Assembly (NCBI RefSeq): GCF_014705615.1 | Contig: NZ_JACXJA010000038.1 | Span: forward strand, 1-64,000 | Length of the DNA: 64,000 nt | Direction: 5' to 3' | DNA from: Paenibacillus oceani | GTDB taxonomy: Bacteria > Bacillota > Bacilli > Paenibacillales > NBRC-103111 | Shown here: positions 63,620-64,000 of the stretch, piece by piece | How the letters are laid out: each line of letters opens with the position of its first letter | Position numbering within the stretch: position 1 is the first letter of the stretch | Position numbers and translations under genes: made by a program | Notes under the pieces: model-generated | Told to the model about the DNA's origin: nothing | What the model saw: only the letters and a program-made list of their open reading frames with translations | Databases searched by the model: none

Positions 63620-63790
63620 ATGCTGCCATCCGTCAACCAGTTTTTCGATTCGCTGCCCAAAAAGCAATGTGCCAAATGCGGTACCGTCATGGAGGAACAA
63701 TCGGAATGTTACATGCACGTCTGTACCGAATGCAGCGGGGAGAAAACGTATCCGCTTTCCTTTCAGCCCGATTCGAAAAAAGCGATTTAG
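63620..63790 (+). CDS. yhfH: YhfH-like small zinc-ribbon protein (56 aa)
   Basis: A 56-residue protein reading LPSVNQFFDSLPKKQCAKCG and then CYMHVCTECSGEK. It has two Cys-x2-Cys pairs that would bind zinc, and the N-terminal NQFFDSLPKK pattern matches the YhfH family of Bacilli, whose function is unknown. ATG 63620 follows GTGAAGG. A possible -10 box TATAAT lies at 63553-63558 in the AT-rich upstream region. It is too short for many gene finders. Confidence 0.8.
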   Translation: MLPSVNQFFDSLPKKQCAKCGTVMEEQSECYMHVCTECSGEKTYPLSFQPDSKKAI

Positions 63791-63919
63791 TCCGTTCTGT
63801 GGTGGGTTGCCCTTGATCCGCCGATCAGGTAGGTTTGTTTTGCGTTTTGGATTTTTGAATGAACCATGAACGCGCCGCTTCTGTTTGCCGGCGTGAATGT
63901 GCAGATGAATATCCAACGG

Positions 63920-63948
63920 CGGAAAAGCTTGAGAAATCAAGCTTTTTC
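63920..63948. terminator. Bidirectional terminator
   Basis: AAAAGCTTGA (63922-63931) and TCAAGCTTTT (63936-63945) form a perfect 10-bp stem with a 4-base loop and T runs on either strand. It follows yhfH by 130 bp; nothing else is seen in 63791-64000. Confidence 0.8.
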
Positions 63949-64000
63949 CTTGTTTTCACACCGGTTTGAACCGCAAAAAAAACAACTTTGATCCATTGTG

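Overview
The window is typical chromosomal DNA of a GC-rich, spore-forming Firmicute, most likely a Paenibacillaceae member (Paenibacillus/Cohnella type). The evidence is strong AGGAGG-type ribosome sites with many GTG/TTG starts, a T-box leader, the sporulation phosphorelay protein KapB, a YhfH protein, and an MrfB (YprB) exonuclease. Assignments come from reading the sequence and from knowledge of families; no database search was run.

Layout. 1-4.7 kb: the right end of an IS200/IS605-type element, with an omega-RNA-like scaffold, abuts what looks like the last codons of an mrfA-type helicase gene. mrfB, a HAD phosphatase, a Fpg/Nei glycosylase, endonuclease IV (nfo) and a small receiver-domain protein follow on the same strand. 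4.7-9.5 kb: a 182-bp MITE with 8-bp target duplication, an orphan ABC ATPase, an FtsJ/RlmM-like methyltransferase, an isoleucine-type T-box before a threonine dehydratase whose start looks frameshifted, and a YkfC-like NlpC/P60 endopeptidase. 9.5-22.3 kb: a complete Tad/Flp pilus locus (tadZ-tadA-tadB-tadC-flp, three TadE/TadG-type pseudopilins, prepilin peptidase). It is bracketed by a Hanks-type Ser/Thr kinase and an FHA-domain protein. One pseudopilin carries a C-terminal domain resembling the PD-(D/E)XK nuclease domains of polymorphic toxins. This locus is the best candidate for an undescribed system.

22.5-26.5 kb (minus strand): an OatA-like acyltransferase/SGNH gene interrupted by one in-frame amber codon, and malic enzyme. 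26.8-31.1 kb: ABC-F protein YkpA, then an operon-like run with a thioredoxin, KapB, a TRIC-type channel and two unknown proteins. 31.2-43 kb: an orphan Spo0B-type sensor kinase, a hemerythrin-like protein, long-chain acyl-CoA ligase, a LytTR protein, an AraC regulator divergent from an Rbs-type sugar ABC transporter with a clear sigma-A promoter, and an Atg22-like MFS permease. 43-52.5 kb: a minisatellite ending in a telomere-like (AAACCC)5 G-quadruplex motif, two copies of a ~200-bp structured repeat, and miscellaneous metabolic and hydrolytic genes. 52.5-62.7 kb: a fatty-acid beta-oxidation cluster, with etfB-etfA divergent from fadF-fadN-fadA-fadE-thioesterase around a perfect 16-bp palindrome that could be the shared operator. 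62.8-64 kb: YpsA and YhfH.

How the genes work together. Acyl-CoA made by the ligase at 34 kb would be oxidised by FadE, FadN and FadA. Electrons would pass from FadE through EtfAB to the membrane iron-sulfur protein FadF. In the pilus locus, FlP pilin and pseudopilins are cleaved by the prepilin peptidase and assembled by TadA/TadB/TadC, and the kinase and FHA protein are plausible phospho-regulators.
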